Source: Cristatella mucedo
Lineage: Eukaryota; Bryozoa; Phylactolaemata; Cristatellidae
Direction of reading: 5' to 3'
Assembly (NCBI GenBank): GCA_009760855.2
Contig: WPIO01000445.1
Coordinates: 1-44,932, forward strand
DNA length: 44,932 nt
Shown here: one piece after another, positions 41,861 to 44,932 of the stretch
Layout: every line of letters begins with the position of its first letter
How positions within the stretch are numbered: the first letter of the stretch is position 1
Notes under the pieces: generated by a model
Told to the model about the DNA's origin: nothing
The model's database searches: none
The model's input: the letters and a program-made list of their open reading frames with translations, nothing else
Made by a program: the position numbers and the translations under genes

Positions 41861-42899
41861 CTAAGCAAGAGAACTATTTGCACCTACCAAAGCATTATTC
41901 GCTACTTCATCGCCGATAGTGTTACTCATGACTTGGATATTTAAACCAGAGACATTATTTCGTTAATTTTAATGTAACTGAATATTAATACTTTAGGCCG
42001 TGAAAATGTTTGGGTGTAGCAGTCAATTTGAATGAGCTTTCATAAAGGTTCGTAAGGCTGTTTACCGTCAGTGGCTTCGGCCTGGCTTTAGGCGCCTACA
42101 CACACCACACTCAGTAACGTAAATGATGCTAAGCTTTATTAATCGATAGGCTAATCCAAGCCATTACACCTGGCTTTTACTCATGGCATGAACACCGAGT
42201 GACTAAGGATCATATTTGCCGTAGATAGGGCATTGCCAGCTGTAGTTGCATGCCCAAACGGAAATTAGTCCGTGAAGTACGTCAGATAAGCAGTCCTCGA
42301 TTTTTTTTTTACCAAAACACATACTGCTCGCCCACGTCTGGGCTCTCCTATTTCATATCGAACTCAAATTGACCACTCGTTCCACCCCACAGCTGTGCAT
42401 TGCCTTTCTTTACTGCTAGCAACACCAAATGCTTTGGAGACTCGCGAATCATCAGATTCGAATGTCTGCTGGCAGTAAATATGAAGCTTATCCTTTCGCA
42501 TTCCAGATAAAATAGAACCGTCGTATAGGCAGCAAGTAAAACCTCAACCATTGCAATGCAATAAAACGACACGAAAATGCAGCAGTATAGCCTAATTCTT
42601 AGCTGTCGATAGATCATATGCCCCAAGCTAACAGCTTTCTTGCGTAGTGTCGAATCCCTTCACGGGGTCAGTTTTTCTCAGTTTTACGAGAACTTTTCAG
42701 TAACAACATTCTAGCATGGCACGGCTGTACCTGGCCTTGTCCGACTGAAATTATGTCTGTCACCTTATTTCTGACTTCGCGAGGTAGGATAATTAAGAAT
42801 AAATAAATGCACTATGATTAGCAAGCCGCCTCATAAAGACTAACTCTCTTTCAATGAGCTTACTTTGCTGTCCAAGGCGATACTCCGATTAAATGGTTG
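41861..42899. other. No gene seen
   Basis: Host sequence. A minus-strand frame of 92 codons at 42,348-42,626 has mixed composition and no recognisable motif, and is not called as a gene. Confidence 0.3.
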
Positions 42900-44250
42900 A
42901 GTCTCTCTTTCTTGATCAGCTGGCATATATATAACATGGTTAATTGGTTAGGCATGGCACAGGTTCAGGTGCTGCAATGCGGTTATTGAGTCAAGGGTCA
43001 TGGGCATGCAGTGTCTTGGCCATCATACGCAGCATGAAAGAAGCGGAATCACAATGGCTTAACTAACTGTTGTCGAGGTTTTATAGACGTTGTTTTTTAG
43101 GTTAGCTTTTAAATGGTGTAGAATCACCGGGGGGGTCTGATTGCAAGTCCTGGAGTGAGTTGTAAGCATTTGGGGGGCATACTTAACCTCAATCAGCTGT
43201 CTCACAAAGGATTATGAGCCTCGTCCGAGGTTAAACTATTGGTATTGCCGAAAAGTGGGTATGAGGATGGCTTGGCCTAGTGTAGGAGTTCGATCTGAAG
43301 AATAGGGCGCAAGAGTCGCCAACGACTGAAGTGACGGCTAAAAGTGGAGAGACGAAACGCTTTAGTGTTGATGCTGCTGCTTTACGCTGGTGAGCCACAC
43401 TTCGGGTCTGGGCGTAGAATGGTTAATGTGGTCGCACGCTGAGGGCGATCCTGGCTCACATACCAGACAAGGCCTGTAGGCTGGGCCTGAGTTTGCACCA
43501 GCTGGAAATCGCCTGATTCCGGAACCTGCGAGGGATGGCGGCAGCAACTGGCTGACAGAGTTGCAGTAAGTTTTCAAGACGGCTGATATCGAGCAAGTAT
43601 GCATGGACGGGCAACTAAGAAGCTGGACATTGCTAACTAATCAAGCCGAATTTTACCTAATGTGGTTACGTATCTTGAGTAGCCCAATTTGACGGGCTTG
43701 AGCGTGTTTGTGGTCGTCCTAACGAGATGTCCTTTGGAACATGAGCACAGTCAGACTTCGACTGATGATTCTAACTCGGAGATCATGCTGGGCAAGCTGC
43801 CCAACTTTAAGGGCTTCAGCCGTCTTCCTATGTTTAAAATTACCACTTGGGTCTTGCCCATCCACTAGTATAAGGTAAGTTGGGCATCATCGGGTTTCTT
43901 TTTAGAAAAATCGCTGTGCACTCCATGGCTGAGGTACTATCAAATTCAGGTAGAAACTTGAGTTGGAGAGATTTGAGTTATTCAAATGCCATAAGGGATT
44001 AAGCAAAGGTGAACAACTGAGTAGGTCATGCCGCATTGAAGTGCAAGCGCTATATTGTGCTTGGGCATCATCATGCAGGCTAGAGGGGATACAACCGTGA
44101 AAATAACCTATCAGGGCCACGGAGGCCCTGAGGTATTCCATGTTTCCGACGACATCAGGATGATGCTTTGCCGTGCACCGTATCATACTCGGGATCTCCC
44201 CTGAGATGTGAGCCCTAAAGGGCGCATTGCTAAAGCAGTGCCAATGATGC
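42900..44250 (-). mobile_element. LINE fragment, strongly decayed
   Basis: It follows the same section order as the copy at 34,970-36,530. The 3' UTR-like GCATGCAGTGTCTTGG and AATCACAATGG lie near 43,000-43,055, the 'GTCCTGGAGTGAGTTGTAAGC' block near 43,150, CACCAGCTGGAAATCGCCTG near 43,497 (on minus 'QAISSWCK', as in the other copies), and GTGCTTGGGCATCATCATGC near 44,057 at the palm-motif position. Reading frames are destroyed. Confidence 0.6.
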
Positions 44251-44279
44251 CACGTGCGAGGTGCTCTGGTCGAAGAGCG

Positions 44280-44430
44280 CTTTCAGGCTTTTTATCTAGC
44301 GGTTAAGGTGCGCTTGCCTACAAACTAATCTGGCTGAGGTGCGTTGAGGCTCCAGCATCGAGTCATAGATGTGAAGTGCCTGAAATGCAGAGACTAACTA
44401 CTGCCGCTTAGCGGGCGCTATACAAATGAA
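44280..44430 (+). mobile_element. Second SINE-like unit with LINE-type tail
   Basis: TCTAGCGGTTAAGGTGCGCT resembles a tRNA A box, and CATCGAGTCAT, about 65 bases later, a decayed B box. The unit ends GCGGGCGCTATACAAATGAA, the same kind of ending as the LINE 3' ends in this window. This suggests a SINE that uses the LINE machinery. One copy only, so the call is tentative. Confidence 0.4.
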
Positions 44431-44932
44431 TTATATTGTTTCTACAATTAGCCTTGTCATTGCGTCATCATTTTAACACTGGAAGGCAGCCTTAGTATAG
44501 CTACAGCTTGGCACAAATATCCTGATTACAGCTCTTCTCATACCAGTTGCTCCCTGAATGCGCGTATAACATGTATGTGAAATCGTGTCAATGTTGGAGT
44601 GTAGAAAATGTCTCTTAAAACTTATTCTGCTGTTCAATATCAGTCTCAGCAGTTGCGAACCATGTTCTTATCAATGATTACATTCTAGTACAGTCGACTG
44701 ACTAACGATGAAAGCGATCTACCGTCAGGCTTCTATCTCGATTCCGGGCAAAGGCAAATATAATCGGTCATTTTTGTCTGTATGTTGCTGATGTGGTTGC
44801 TCAACAATGTAGTCTGATCTGTAGACGCAACTCAATGTTCAGGAGTTTCACCGGCGATTCGCTAATTTAAAGGAAACCTTTCCTGTAGTTACATAAATTT
44901 GGTTCTTGGTCTTGCTCATAACATTTTTACAC
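44431..44932. other. No gene seen
   Basis: Host sequence to the window end without a supported feature. Confidence 0.3.

Noticed and set aside
43362-43604. 80-codon minus-strand frame rich in Pro, Ser and Cys
   Set aside because: It lies within a decayed LINE copy, and its content matches no family outside that context.

Overview
This window is animal (metazoan, probably invertebrate) nuclear DNA carrying a decayed, integrated virus-like element. The animal assignment rests on four putative exons of a DEG/ENaC-family sodium channel with good splice sites, many 5'-truncated CR1/L2-type LINE fragments, a tRNA-derived SINE family, long non-coding stretches and (AT)n/(GT)n microsatellites. I cannot name the species.

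Bases 1 to about 16,150 hold the element. Its recognisable genes are those of the Maverick/Polinton and adintovirus-like group: an A32-type packaging ATPase, an adenain-like cysteine protease, a parvovirus-type phospholipase A2 domain, a small zinc-ribbon protein and three members of a capsid- or fibre-like family. It also carries an HNH endonuclease and what looks like a histone H2B-H2A doublet. Almost every gene is broken by stops and frameshifts, so this is a fossil. I see no protein-primed DNA polymerase B, retroviral-type integrase or recognisable major capsid gene. Many genes start just after an ATATAGAAA-like box, which looks like a shared viral promoter.

The element's layout is unusual. 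The left arm reads zinc ribbon (-), ATPase (+), gene A (+), gene B (+) at 7,064-10,033. The right arm, at 12,615-15,068, repeats the same order on the opposite strand: B', A', an ATPase stub, then the zinc ribbon on +. Between the arms lie three more minus-strand genes (C', D', E'), so two related elements, or one duplicated and inverted, meet tail to tail near 10,033. Bases 1,350-3,480 look non-viral and may be inserted host DNA.

From about 16,450 to the end is host sequence. It includes a GC-rich low-complexity patch (16.45-16.95 kb), LINE fragments at 18.2-20.6, 22.1-23.0, 27.5-27.9, 35.0-36.5, 40.0-40.3, 40.9-41.9 and 42.9-44.25 kb, three related SINEs (30.8-34.0 kb), and a separate SINE-like unit near 44.3 kb. 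The channel gene runs on the + strand from about 23.6 to at least 31.6 kb. It may be decaying, with one frameshift and a lost conserved cysteine. An unidentified coding-like stretch lies on the minus strand at 21.2-21.8 kb.

All family calls come from reading translated motifs by eye; no database search was run.
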